Made by a program: the position numbers and the translations under genes | Shown: piece by piece, positions 25,521-32,685 of the stretch | Layout of the letters: every line of letters begins with the position of its first letter | Position numbering within the stretch: position 1 is the first letter of the stretch | Assembly: GCA_023383015.1 (NCBI GenBank) | Contig: JAHDXW010000036.1 | Span: 1 to 38,288, forward strand | DNA: 38,288 nucleotides | DNA from: Paracoccaceae bacterium | GTDB lineage: Bacteria > Pseudomonadota > Alphaproteobacteria > Rhodobacterales > Rhodobacteraceae | Direction: 5' to 3' | Notes under the pieces: model-generated | The model's database searches: none | Seen by the model: only the letters and a program-made list of their open reading frames with translations | Told to the model about the DNA's origin: nothing

Positions 25521-26492
25521 ATGCTGTACGACCGCATCATCAAACAGGGCACCATCAACGAGCCGGACGGCAAGCCGGATCCGCAATTCGCGCTGCCATC
25601 GACGGTCAACTGGATGCATGCCTTGCGAATCCTTGCGGAGAACGAGGGGATCGATTTCGCGTCGGCGACTGCGTTCTACCAGAAGGCTGCCAAGCGGCAG
25701 ATGGAGGTCCGCGTCGAGAATACCGTGCTCGAGCAGCTGTTCCTTGGGCTCCACCATCTTTCCGCCCTCGATCAGTTCCGAGGTGGAACGACCGCCGCTG
25801 ATTACGCGCGTGTCGGTGTGCTGGCCTGGTACTACGGCATTGCCAACGCCGCGAGCGCAATGACCGCCGCGCAATCAGGGTCTTTCCAGGAGGATCATGC
25901 GGGAACGGCGCGGCTGTGGGACGAGCAGATCGCAAGTCGCGGTCTCGCCATGGCGCCGTTCAGCTGGAGAGTGAGCAGTCTCGTGGAGAAGACCTACAAG
26001 GCGGAGGTCGATGCACTGCGCAATGGCAGCCCCGGCAAGCTTCAGACGCGCCCGGTGACAAAGGACGACGCGCTGGGCGCCGCTGCAGGGTATCTGTCGG
26101 GATCTGCGAAGTGGTACGCGTGGAAGACGGAGGAGGACCTGAAAGGCAATCGCGCCTTCAAGGAGTTGGGCGTCAGCAACTTCCGCTCGAAAGACGCGAG
26201 GGCACTGCGGGACGAGTGGTTCAAGCGTAGGTCCATGGGGTTTGTTCACCAAGCAGCCCGCTACCGCGGCAAGGCGAACTATCGCGAGGCGCTATTTCTC
26301 GCATACGGCTCCGGCACCGAGACGATCCTTTCCGGATACGTGGAAGACATGCACGCTGTGCTCAAGGCGTTTCTCGCAATGGCAGGCGCCTTCGCGCGCC
26401 GAAAGCTGGGCAAGGATTTGTGGTCTGAATTTGTCGCAGATGTCGACGCGAAGAAGGCCTTCACGACCCGAGCCGGCGATATCTGGGCGTGA
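25521..26492 (+). CDS. Unrecognised 323-aa protein, divergent from the restriction operon
   Basis: I do not recognise the family. The protein is soluble, mostly helical, with no signal peptide. Visible blocks are LYDRIIKQGTINEPDGKPD at the start, ARVGVLAWYYGIANAASAM (97-114) followed by GSFQEDHAGTARLWDEQI, and ARYRGKANYREALFLAYGSG (246-265). The helical Tyr-rich block is reminiscent of HEPN-type domains, and R237-x5-H243 would fit the loose R-x4-6-H pattern, but this is weak. ATG 25521 has only a poor ribosome site. Sitting between a Type III system and a serine recombinase, it may be a defence or accessory gene. Its stop faces the recombinase cassette 24 bases away. Confidence 0.7.
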   Translation: MLYDRIIKQGTINEPDGKPDPQFALPSTVNWMHALRILAENEGIDFASATAFYQKAAKRQMEVRVENTVLEQLFLGLHHLSALDQFRGGTTAADYARVGVLAWYYGIANAASAMTAAQSGSFQEDHAGTARLWDEQIASRGLAMAPFSWRVSSLVEKTYKAEVDALRNGSPGKLQTRPVTKDDALGAAAGYLSGSAKWYAWKTEEDLKGNRAFKELGVSNFRSKDARALRDEWFKRRSMGFVHQAARYRGKANYREALFLAYGSGTETILSGYVEDMHAVLKAFLAMAGAFARRKLGKDLWSEFVADVDAKKAFTTRAGDIWA

Positions 26493-26516
26493 ACGCTGGA
26501 GTGATTGAGCCAGACG

Positions 26517-26921
26517 CTAGATGTCACTCGTCCCGGGCTGCAGGAATCGTATCCGCTGTTCCTTCCAGTCCAACGGGAAAGGATCCATCATGTTCGCAAG
26601 TGTGACGCTCTCAGGCTGGCGGCCCTCCATGATGGCATCCACGATTTTCGGGGCCAGCAGAGAGAGGCGCATAAGCCGCGCCATGTATGTGAAGGCGATG
26701 CCCTCTCGCTCAGCCAGTTCGGAAATCGACGCGAACTCGCCCGACTCCAGCATCCGCTTCCAGCGGAACGCGCGGGCCAACGCCTTGACCAGCGTGTTGT
26801 CTGTCCGCCGCGGTTGCGTGGCGCCCTCGGGCATCTGCATCTCCTTCCGGCCACCACGCTTCACGACGCGAAATGGGACGTGGAGCGTGACCGTCTCCGG
26901 GATCGGAGCCCCGCGGGTCAT
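26517..26921 (-). CDS. Small HTH protein of the recombinase cassette
   Basis: This 134-residue protein has a basic N-terminal half (LHVPFRVVKRGGRKEMQMPE) and a ParB/KorB-like helix-turn-helix around FASISELAEREGIAFTYMAR and LMRLSLLAPKIVDAIMEGRQ. It ends in FPLDWKEQRIRFL. The same type of protein often follows large serine recombinases in Rhodobacterales. Its ATG overlaps the recombinase stop (ATGA), so it is made from the same message. It may act as a directionality factor or regulator; that role is inferred from the position. Confidence 0.75.
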   Translation of the reverse strand: MTRGAPIPETVTLHVPFRVVKRGGRKEMQMPEGATQPRRTDNTLVKALARAFRWKRMLESGEFASISELAEREGIAFTYMARLMRLSLLAPKIVDAIMEGRQPESVTLANMMDPFPLDWKEQRIRFLQPGTSDI

Positions 26922-28243
26922 GCAGCTTCTCCGATGTCGCCGGCCAGCATCTCGCGGGCCAGACCGCTGAGCCCGTCGACGCGCAGCCGGACGTTGAGCC
27001 CGTCCGTGCCAATGTCCACGCGCTCGACCAACAGCGCCACGATGCGCGCCTGTTCGGCAGGGAATAGCTCGTCCCATAGCGGATCAAGCTGTTGCAGTGC
27101 CGTCCGGGCGTCGGCCTCGGTGACGTCGTCGACGTGGACGCGTGCTGCTTTCCACGTCCCCGCCACGATCTCGGGCTGGCGAAACACCACCCGCAGCTGT
27201 TCGATGACGGCGGCCTCGATCTCGCCCGCGGGTACGCGGCCGACCGGGCAGGACCCGGCGCCGTGTTTCAGCACCGTCTGGCTGACGTAGTAGCGGTACA
27301 GCCGGTCGCCCTTACGCGTATGGGTCGGCGAGAACGCCGCGCCGTCGGGTCCGTACAACAGGCCCTTCAGCAGCGCCGGGGTCTCAGCGCGGGTGCGCAT
27401 CGCCCGCTTGCGGGGGCTTTCCTGAAGGATTGCATGGACGCGCTCCCACGTCTCGCGATCGATGATGGCGTCGTGCTCGCCGGGATAGCTCTCGCCCTTG
27501 TGCACCGCTTCGCCGATATAGGCGCGGTTGCTGAGCATACGGTAGAGGTACTTCTTGTCGATCCGGTTGCCGCGCGGCGTGCGGATGCCGCGCTTCGCGA
27601 CCTCGCGGGCCAGTTCCGTGCCCGATCCGATCTCCAGGAACCGGGCGAAGATCCAGCGGACATGCTCGGCGGCTTCTTCATTGACCACCAGCTTTCGGTT
27701 CTCGACCCGGTAGCCGTAGGGCGGAACGCCTCCCATCCACATCCCCTTCTTCCGGCTGGCGGCGACCTTGTCGCGGATGCGCTCGGCCGTCACCTCGCGT
27801 TCGAACTGGGCGAACGAGAGCAGAATGTTCAGCGTCAGCCGCCCCATCGACGTGGTCGTGTTGAACGACTGAGTGACGGACACGAACGTCACCCCGTTAC
27901 GGTCGAACACCTCCACCAGCTTTGCGAAGTCGGCCAGCGAGCGGCTCAGGCGGTCGATCTTGTAGACCACGACGACATCGACCAGCCCGTCCTCGATGTC
28001 TTCCAGAAGTCGCTTGAGGCCGGGCCGTTCCAGCGTGCCGCCCGAGATGCCGCCATCGTCATACTGATCGCGGACCAGCACCCAGCCCTCGGAGCGCTGG
28101 CTGGCGATGAACGCATCGCAGGCCTCGCGCTGGGCGTGGAGGCTGTTGAATTCCTGCTCGAGTCCTTCTTCGGAAGACTTGCGCGTGTAGATCGCGCAGC
28201 GCTGCTTCCGGATCATTCCTGATTTCTCAGGGCCCTTCGTCAT
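26918..28243 (-). CDS. Large serine recombinase / integrase
   Basis: This 441-residue recombinase has the resolvase catalytic domain: AIYTRKSSEEGLEQEFNSL with nucleophile S23, then DDGGISGGTLERPGLKRLL and VYKIDRLSRSLADF with catalytic arginines. A recombinase domain (GVPPYGYRVENRKLVVNEEA, LYRMLSNRAYIGEAVHKGE) and a C-terminal region with two cysteine-free helices follow; the zinc ribbon common in larger members is not obvious. It integrates or excises mobile DNA through short att sites. ATG 28243 overlaps the DUF2924 stop (ATGA). It is likely the integrase of the neighbouring prophage or island. Confidence 0.93.
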   Translation of the reverse strand: MTKGPEKSGMIRKQRCAIYTRKSSEEGLEQEFNSLHAQREACDAFIASQRSEGWVLVRDQYDDGGISGGTLERPGLKRLLEDIEDGLVDVVVVYKIDRLSRSLADFAKLVEVFDRNGVTFVSVTQSFNTTTSMGRLTLNILLSFAQFEREVTAERIRDKVAASRKKGMWMGGVPPYGYRVENRKLVVNEEAAEHVRWIFARFLEIGSGTELAREVAKRGIRTPRGNRIDKKYLYRMLSNRAYIGEAVHKGESYPGEHDAIIDRETWERVHAILQESPRKRAMRTRAETPALLKGLLYGPDGAAFSPTHTRKGDRLYRYYVSQTVLKHGAGSCPVGRVPAGEIEAAVIEQLRVVFRQPEIVAGTWKAARVHVDDVTEADARTALQQLDPLWDELFPAEQARIVALLVERVDIGTDGLNVRLRVDGLSGLAREMLAGDIGEAA

Positions 28244-28692
28244 GTCCGTGCTCTCCGGTTCTTGAGGCCAAAGAACACCCAGCCGTTCCAGCGCGTGCCT
28301 GTGATCGCGCGCGCGATGGCGGACAGCGACTTGTACGGCCGCCCCTGCCACTCGAAGCCGTCGCCAGTGACGGTGACCACATGCTCCACGCCTTGCCACT
28401 CGCGGATCAGCCGCGTGCCGGCGATGGGCATGGCGTCGGCGCGTGTCCGGCTTTTCTTGCGATCACCGCCGTCGAGCTCTTCGCCCAGCCGCTCCAGCCG
28501 CCGGATCGTCTCGGGCTTCAGCCCGCCATAGGCGAGTTCCTGGATGCGGTAGGCCAGCCGGCTTTCCAGGTAGCGGCGGTTGAATGGTGGTGGCTCGCTG
28601 TCGAACAGCTCGCGCCACTGCGCCTTCAGCTCCAGCGTCGTCGCGGTCTTGAGTGCGGCCAGGCGCGCGGGGATGGGATCGTGGGTCGTCAT
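28240..28692 (-). CDS. DUF2924 protein of the recombinase cassette
   Basis: This 150-residue protein matches DUF2924: LKAQWRELFDSEPPPFNRRY, then SRLAYRIQELAYGGLKPETI, GTRLIREWQGVEHVVTVTGD and a C-terminal GRPYKSLSAIARAITGTRWN block that looks like a small DNA-binding fold. These proteins nearly always precede serine recombinases in alphaproteobacteria; their molecular role is unknown. ATG 28692 overlaps the stop of the small upstream gene and its own stop overlaps the recombinase start, both as ATGA. Confidence 0.9.
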   Translation of the reverse strand: MTTHDPIPARLAALKTATTLELKAQWRELFDSEPPPFNRRYLESRLAYRIQELAYGGLKPETIRRLERLGEELDGGDRKKSRTRADAMPIAGTRLIREWQGVEHVVTVTGDGFEWQGRPYKSLSAIARAITGTRWNGWVFFGLKNRRART

Positions 28693-28916
28693 GCGGTTCT
28701 CCGGTGAGTTGGAGTTGCATGACGGCATTGGTCGGCCGGAGAGTGTAGCCGAATTTCTCCAGTATCGTCAGAAGCTTCGCCGCGCTCGCGCAGCATCAAT
28801 CGAACCAGGCCAAGCGCCAGCAGGCCGCACAACTCTGCGCGGCGCTCGGCGGGAGTCATCTGGTCGGGTGGCAGCGGGTTCGATCCCAGCCGCGGATATG
28901 TCGGCGCGTTTCGCAT
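28689..28916 (-). CDS. 75-aa leader protein of the recombinase cassette
   Basis: This 75-residue protein has one clear block, LPPDQMTPAERRAELCGLLALGLVRL, typical of a small protein that opens serine-recombinase/DUF2924 cassettes in related bacteria. The remainder is polar and basic. It starts at ATG 28916 and its stop overlaps the DUF2924 start. An AT-rich stretch just upstream (28943-28972) is the likely promoter area. Function unknown. Confidence 0.7.
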   Translation of the reverse strand: MRNAPTYPRLGSNPLPPDQMTPAERRAELCGLLALGLVRLMLRERGEASDDTGEIRLHSPADQCRHATPTHRRTA

Positions 28917-29007
28917 GGGAGAAACGCTATCCGCCCGGCTCTCGAAAACAATTACTTTCAGATGCTTAGGGGAGTGCTGCGTAACTCTGCGGTGTTCCTG
29001 GGATGCG

Positions 29008-30354
29008 CTATCCTAACCGATGGACGACGAACAGCTCCTCGAAGAATGACTTCACAAGCTTGTCGACAGATTCCTGCATCGATCCCTTCGGGTGAGAGAA
29101 TTCCGAGCCCCCGAACCGAAACACCTCGTAGCCGCGAAGGCGAAGATTGCGATCAGCCGCAACCATTTCGGCGTACAGGCCGGGATCGGCGCGCTCGCCG
29201 TTCGCATAGTGGTGCTTGCCGTCAATCTCGAGGACGATCCTCTGCCGGCCCGGCAACAGCATGAGGAAGTCCATGCGCTGCCGGAACAGAACGCGTTTGT
29301 CAGCGAGACGCCTCGCGATCTCCGGATCGTAGTGCAGGTAGACCTGCGGTATGAGCGCCGGCAGCCGGTCTCCAAGTCGTTCTGCGAAATTGCGGAAGTA
29401 CGCCTTGAAAAACTCCTGCTCAGGGCCGTCGTCAAGCGAGGCAAGCAAACGCCGCCCAAGGCTGGTGCGCGCCTCGGCGAGGTCGACTATCCCGTTCTGC
29501 TCCATCCACCAACGGGCCAGATCGAGCCATGACAAGCCATTGCCGATGGGTCGGTCGTACACGAGGCAACTGTAGGCATGCTCGAGCACGACGATTTCGT
29601 TGTCGATCGCATCTGAGAATCCGAGCCTCGGCTTTGGTCCGTTGGAAGCGAAGATCAGGTTCTTCGGCCGCCCGTCGACGCCGCGGCGAACAGGGCGTAC
29701 CGAGAATGTTGCGCGGCCCGAGACCTCTCCTGTTTGAGCAACCTCGTAGCCATCGAGCTGCAGGATGCGGGTCAAGTCCGCTGCCAGCGCAGCCTGGTCG
29801 TCGGCGTCACGAAACCGGGGATCCAAAGCGGTCTCGATCAGCTGCGCAAACCTCCTCGAAGGACATGTTATTGCCCCGATGATTTCGAAGACCTCCTTCG
29901 CGTTCCACAACGGATCCGCGCCAGTCGCGTGTTGTCTGAGATCGTCGATTTTGGTGGGGCCATCGAAAAAGTCGACGGGCGAACTCAGATCGAATAGCCC
30001 CTCGATCACGTCCGGACGAATGCCTTGTCCATGGATCCCGGCACCAAGGCGATCGGCCACCCGGTCGCGAGTGATCGCGGAGATCTCCGGCTGGTCCTTG
30101 TCCTGCAGGAGGTACACCCGGTCCTGTAGGCCGATATCGCGCCGTTCTCGCGCAAACTCGAGTACCAGCGCCAGCGCCTTTGTTGGTGGAAGGCTTGCAA
30201 GTGTATTCTGGGCAACCGTCTTCTTGCTGGTCCCTTCTGCAAGTGGGATGTCGCGTCTGGAGAAGAATGCCTCGATATCGACGGCCCTCATGGCATCCCG
30301 AAAGCAGCAGCCCGCCAGCTCGAACAGATCATCCAAATCTCCGTCACCTGCCAC
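29008..30354 (-). CDS. Putative defence nuclease with C-terminal DUF559/PD-(D/E)xK-like domain
   Basis: This ~448-residue protein ends in a restriction-endonuclease-like domain: RMDFLMLLPGRQRIVLEIDG then KHHY (D362, E376, D378, residues ~360-382) and DRNLRLRGYEVFRFGGSEF, as in DUF559/Vsr-type enzymes. The N-terminal ~70 residues (LFELAGCCFRDAMRAVDIEA, SLPPTKALALVLEF) resemble small N-terminal domains of abortive-infection (AbiJ-type) proteins; this is tentative. The middle is unrecognised. I chose GTG 30354, two bases after the repressor stop and after a GGAG; a TTG at 30378 is also possible. The gene is co-transcribed with the repressor, so its expression may follow prophage state. Confidence 0.7.
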   Translation of the reverse strand: MAGDGDLDDLFELAGCCFRDAMRAVDIEAFFSRRDIPLAEGTSKKTVAQNTLASLPPTKALALVLEFARERRDIGLQDRVYLLQDKDQPEISAITRDRVADRLGAGIHGQGIRPDVIEGLFDLSSPVDFFDGPTKIDDLRQHATGADPLWNAKEVFEIIGAITCPSRRFAQLIETALDPRFRDADDQAALAADLTRILQLDGYEVAQTGEVSGRATFSVRPVRRGVDGRPKNLIFASNGPKPRLGFSDAIDNEIVVLEHAYSCLVYDRPIGNGLSWLDLARWWMEQNGIVDLAEARTSLGRRLLASLDDGPEQEFFKAYFRNFAERLGDRLPALIPQVYLHYDPEIARRLADKRVLFRQRMDFLMLLPGRQRIVLEIDGKHHYANGERADPGLYAEMVAADRNLRLRGYEVFRFGGSEFSHPKGSMQESVDKLVKSFFEELFVVHRLG

Positions 30355-30356
30355 AG

Positions 30357-31034
30357 CTATAACTCCCGCGCGAACCAACGGATGCGGCCGACGATGTGGA
30401 TCTCGTCGGCCGTTCTTTCGTATTCGGGATAGTGCTTGTTGTCGGAGATGACGCGCACCGCGGGCGGGTCGCTGTTGGGGATGTGCTCGAGCCGCTTGGC
30501 GACCAGCCCCATCCCGTCGTCCAGAACGAAGATGCCGGGCGGGTTCGGGGCGCGGCGGGTCATGTCGACCAGCACCGCGTCGCCGCTCAGCAGCGTCGGC
30601 GCCATGCTGTCTCCCTCTACATGCATGATGCGCAGTTGCGACGGGCTAGCCTTCAGGCTGTTCCGGATCCAGGAGCGGCGGAAATGATAGACCCGGCCGG
30701 GCGTGTCGCCGTCCTCGGTCACGACGGCGCCGCCGCCCATCGCGGGGCGCGGAGTGGCGTGTGCGATGGCAACGAAGGCGTCGTCAGGATTGTCCAGGAA
30801 GGGGGGCTTCCCCTCCACCTCACCGATGCCATGGATCAGCCAGTCGCGATCCACCTTCAGCACGCGGGCGACCTCGGCCAGCCGGTCTATGCCAGGGCGG
30901 GCTGAACGGCCACGGAGGATGTCGTAGACGAACGAACGGTTCACGCCGGCCATCTCGGCGACGTGGGCGGGACTGATGCCGAGCTGGTTGGCCCGGGCTC
31001 TGAGGCGGTCGGAAAGCGTGTGGTGCTCGGTCAT
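30357..31034 (-). CDS. Phage repressor, HTH_3 plus S24 peptidase domain (CI/LexA-like)
   Basis: This 225-residue repressor has an N-terminal XRE helix-turn-helix (ARANQLGISPAHVAEMAGVN, RSFVYDILRG) and a C-terminal S24 domain with catalytic S143 in VEGDSMAPTLLSGDAVLVD and lysine K180 in GLVAKRLEHI. The expected Ala-Gly cleavage pair is not obvious; the linker has PAMGGGAV instead, so cleavage may be slow or absent. ATG 31034 was chosen since the HTH starts there. A good leftward promoter lies at 31066-31094, facing the early genes. It probably keeps the prophage early region silent. Confidence 0.92.
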   Translation of the reverse strand: MTEHHTLSDRLRARANQLGISPAHVAEMAGVNRSFVYDILRGRSARPGIDRLAEVARVLKVDRDWLIHGIGEVEGKPPFLDNPDDAFVAIAHATPRPAMGGGAVVTEDGDTPGRVYHFRRSWIRNSLKASPSQLRIMHVEGDSMAPTLLSGDAVLVDMTRRAPNPPGIFVLDDGMGLVAKRLEHIPNSDPPAVRVISDNKHYPEYERTADEIHIVGRIRWFAREL

Positions 31035-31053
31035 GTCATCCCCACCCAACTGT

Positions 31054-31083
31054 GGATGAAATAGGATAAAATCGGATTGATCG
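31054..31083 (+). repeat. Three GGAT repeats at exact 10-bp period in the divergent control region
   Basis: GGATGAAATA, GGATAAAATC and GGATTGATCG follow each other with GGAT at 31054, 31064 and 31074. They overlap both divergent promoters, so a protein bound here would affect repressor and early transcription. The GGAT core recurs in the arrays at 31861-31985. Confidence 0.6.
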
Positions 31084-31094
31084 AAGCCCGTCAA
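31066..31094 (-). promoter_or_regulatory. Likely promoter of the repressor-nuclease operon
   Basis: On the - strand TTGACG (31094-31089) and TTTTAT (31071-31066) are separated by 17 bases, close to the sigma-70 consensus, about 30 bases upstream of the repressor ATG. Confidence 0.6.
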
Positions 31095-31105
31095 GCGAAT
31101 AAGAA
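31077..31105 (+). promoter_or_regulatory. Possible promoter of the rightward early operon
   Basis: TTGATC (31077-31082) and TAAGAA (31100-31105) are 17 bases apart, upstream of the gene at 31151 and overlapping the leftward promoter. The -10 match is only moderate. An inverted repeat GTAA/TTAC (31112-31124) lies just downstream. Confidence 0.4.
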
Positions 31106-31150
31106 CAGAAGGTAAACATCTTACACGGGAATCGGGGCGGAGGGCAGTGA

Positions 31151-31834
31151 ATGCACATCGACAAATCGTACTTCACGCTCCCCGAGATCCTCGAGCGGTG
31201 GCAGATCACCGAGGCCGACCTGATCTACCTCGCGGAAAACGACAAGCTCCGGCTGTCGGTTCGCGTGTTCGGCGTGCCCATGGAGTTCGGCGACTACGAG
31301 GAAGGTGCGGACGGCGAACCCTGCCGGGTGCCGTGGGAGCAGAACTACTACAGCGGCCTGCTCGATCTCCATGCCCGTGATGTGTTCCAGCTTTTCCGGT
31401 GCGGTGAGGTTCATCTCGCGAGTTTTCGGACGCCGAGGGCCGACTACGCGGAGACCTGGGGCGATGCGCGGCCCGTCCTCGTCATGATCGGCGACCTGCT
31501 GCTAAGGCGCGATGAACGCGACCGTTTCGAGATCGAGACCGGGTTCTCGCCCGGCGGACAGCCGATGGAGGAGGCCACCTTCATCCACTCGGCCGACTAT
31601 CTCGAGGTTCGCTGCAACGGCTGCCGGTTCAAGCTGGGCCCGATCCAGGCGGAAGTCGTGCGCGCGCTGCACGAGGCGGCGCAGGCCGGCGCGCCCTGGC
31701 AGAACGGCAAGGCGATCCTGTCGCGCGCCGGGTCGAAGAGCCTGCGCATGGCCGACGTCTTCAAGTCGCAGAAGGACTGGCGGCAGCTGATCCGCTCCGA
31801 CCGGCGCGGCGGCTACCGTCTGAATCTCGACTGA
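31151..31834 (+). CDS. First early gene, unrecognised protein with possible C-terminal DNA-binding domain
   Basis: This 227-residue protein is conserved-looking but has no family I can name. The N-terminus resembles a small HTH-like segment (YFTLPEILERWQITEADLIY, LAENDKLRLSVRVFG), the middle is a mixed alpha/beta region, and the C-terminal ~75 residues (FKLGPIQAEVVRALHEAAQA, then LSRAGSKSLRMADVFKSQKD and GGYRLNLD) look like a winged-helix domain similar to those ending some regulators. It is divergent from the repressor, 116 bp away, and upstream of the repeat arrays, so it is a candidate for the protein that binds the phased GGAT repeats. Confidence 0.7.
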   Translation: MHIDKSYFTLPEILERWQITEADLIYLAENDKLRLSVRVFGVPMEFGDYEEGADGEPCRVPWEQNYYSGLLDLHARDVFQLFRCGEVHLASFRTPRADYAETWGDARPVLVMIGDLLLRRDERDRFEIETGFSPGGQPMEEATFIHSADYLEVRCNGCRFKLGPIQAEVVRALHEAAQAGAPWQNGKAILSRAGSKSLRMADVFKSQKDWRQLIRSDRRGGYRLNLD

Positions 31835-31860
31835 GCGATCCCCGTCCGCCCGGTCCCTGT

Positions 31861-31899
31861 GGGATCGGGAGGGGGATGGGTGAGGGATGGTGGGGGATG
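31861..31899 (+). repeat. Left iteron-like array: four GGGAT repeats in helical phase, G-quadruplex-prone
   Basis: GGGATC at 31861 and GGGATG at 31873, 31884 and 31894 give start-to-start steps of 12, 11 and 10 bases. The G runs (GGGATC, GGGA, GGGGGATGGG) also meet the usual four-run pattern for a G-quadruplex on the + strand. Confidence 0.7.
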
Positions 31900-31927
31900 A
31901 CGGCGCCCCGCCAACGGCCAAGAGCCA

Positions 31928-31940
31928 GTCCTGCAAGGAC
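31928..31940. repeat. Short stem-loop between the two GGGAT arrays
   Basis: GTCCT and AGGAC form a perfect 5-bp inverted repeat around GCA, close to the midpoint between the left and right arrays. Confidence 0.5.
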
Positions 31941-31945
31941 CGGCT

Positions 31946-31985
31946 GATCCCCCTCCGCATCCCCCGCCAGTCCCCACGACATCCC
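31946..31985 (-). repeat. Right iteron-like array: four GGGAT-type repeats on the - strand
   Basis: Read on the + strand, GATCCC (31946), CATCCC (31958), AGTCCC (31969) and CATCCC (31980) are spaced 12, 11 and 11 bases. They are the inverted counterpart of the left array, with one degenerate unit. Confidence 0.7.
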
Positions 31986-32036
31986 ACACCGTAATTGCGC
32001 ACTGTCTCCTCAACGACGACACGAGAGGAGACACCG

Positions 32037-32303
32037 ATGCTGCAGAGGCATTGCCTGAACCAGAAGGAGCTGGCCCGGCGTTGGGGGATCTCCCACCGGA
32101 CGCTGGAACGCTGGCGCTACAACGGCCAGGGGCCGGCCTTCCTCAAGCTCGGCGGACGCGTGCTCTACCGGCTCGCCGATATCGAAGCCTTCGAGCAGAG
32201 CCAGCTGCAGCGTGCCCTGAAAATCAGCGAGGCGGTCGCGCGCGTCGGTCATTCGCCCGGTCGGCTGACCGCGGACCCCGCGCGGGCCGCACGGGTATGC
32301 TGA
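32037..32303 (+). CDS. Excisionase-like MerR-fold HTH protein
   Basis: This 88-residue protein opens with an HTH_17 domain: LNQKELARRWGISHRTLERW, RYNGQGPAFLKLGGRVLYRL and ADIEAFEQ, the pattern of excisionase (Xis) and AlpA-like proteins. Its C-terminal third is basic and unstructured. ATG 32037 follows AGAGGAG. It comes right after the GGGAT arrays, and may bind DNA there or act as the directionality factor for the serine recombinase; both are guesses. Its stop overlaps the next start. Confidence 0.85.
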   Translation: MLQRHCLNQKELARRWGISHRTLERWRYNGQGPAFLKLGGRVLYRLADIEAFEQSQLQRALKISEAVARVGHSPGRLTADPARAARVC

Positions 32304-32650
32304 TGGTCGCCGCAACCCCAATCGGCCCCCGCGTAGCGAGGCCGAAACTCTCCGATGTCGAGCTCTACGCATGGATCGCGCAGGCCGAGGCTGGCGCCAG
32401 GATCGAGTACCACTGCGGCTTTCTCGGGATCGACGTCACGCCGGTGATCTCGACCCTGCCGGAGCCCGAGCGCCGCCAGCTCGCCGACCTCGGTCAGGCC
32501 GCGCTGGGCGCCTTCGAGAAGGGCCTCGTCCACCTCGTGCAGGAGCGCGTGGGCCCCGACCGCTTCGCCTACATCGCCGTCGCGCGACCCAGACCCAGAG
32601 CCGCCAACGCCTCGCTCTCGGCGCTGCTCCTCGAAGAGCGCGCCGCGTGA
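32297..32650 (+). CDS. Unrecognised early phage protein (117 aa)
   Basis: The protein contains LSDVELYAWIAQAEAGARIE, YHCGFLGIDV and EKGLVHLVQERVGPDRFAY, which look like a small compact alpha/beta domain of unknown role seen in alphaproteobacterial prophages. Two ATGs (32297 and 32303) overlap the excisionase stop; I give the first. Its stop region TGATGG precedes the next reading frame. Confidence 0.7.
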   Translation: MLMVAATPIGPRVARPKLSDVELYAWIAQAEAGARIEYHCGFLGIDVTPVISTLPEPERRQLADLGQAALGAFEKGLVHLVQERVGPDRFAYIAVARPRPRAANASLSALLLEERAA

Positions 32651-32685
32651 TGGCTTTGCCATTCCCTTCCAACGGAGACCCCGCC

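Noticed and set aside
24230-25801. 523-codon open frame on the + strand over the Mod N-terminus
   Set aside because: It spans a divergent control region and shows only shadow composition; Mod has clear catalytic motifs.
26493-26516. Attachment site next to the recombinase cassette
   Set aside because: Only 24 bases separate two stops and no repeat of it was found elsewhere in the window.
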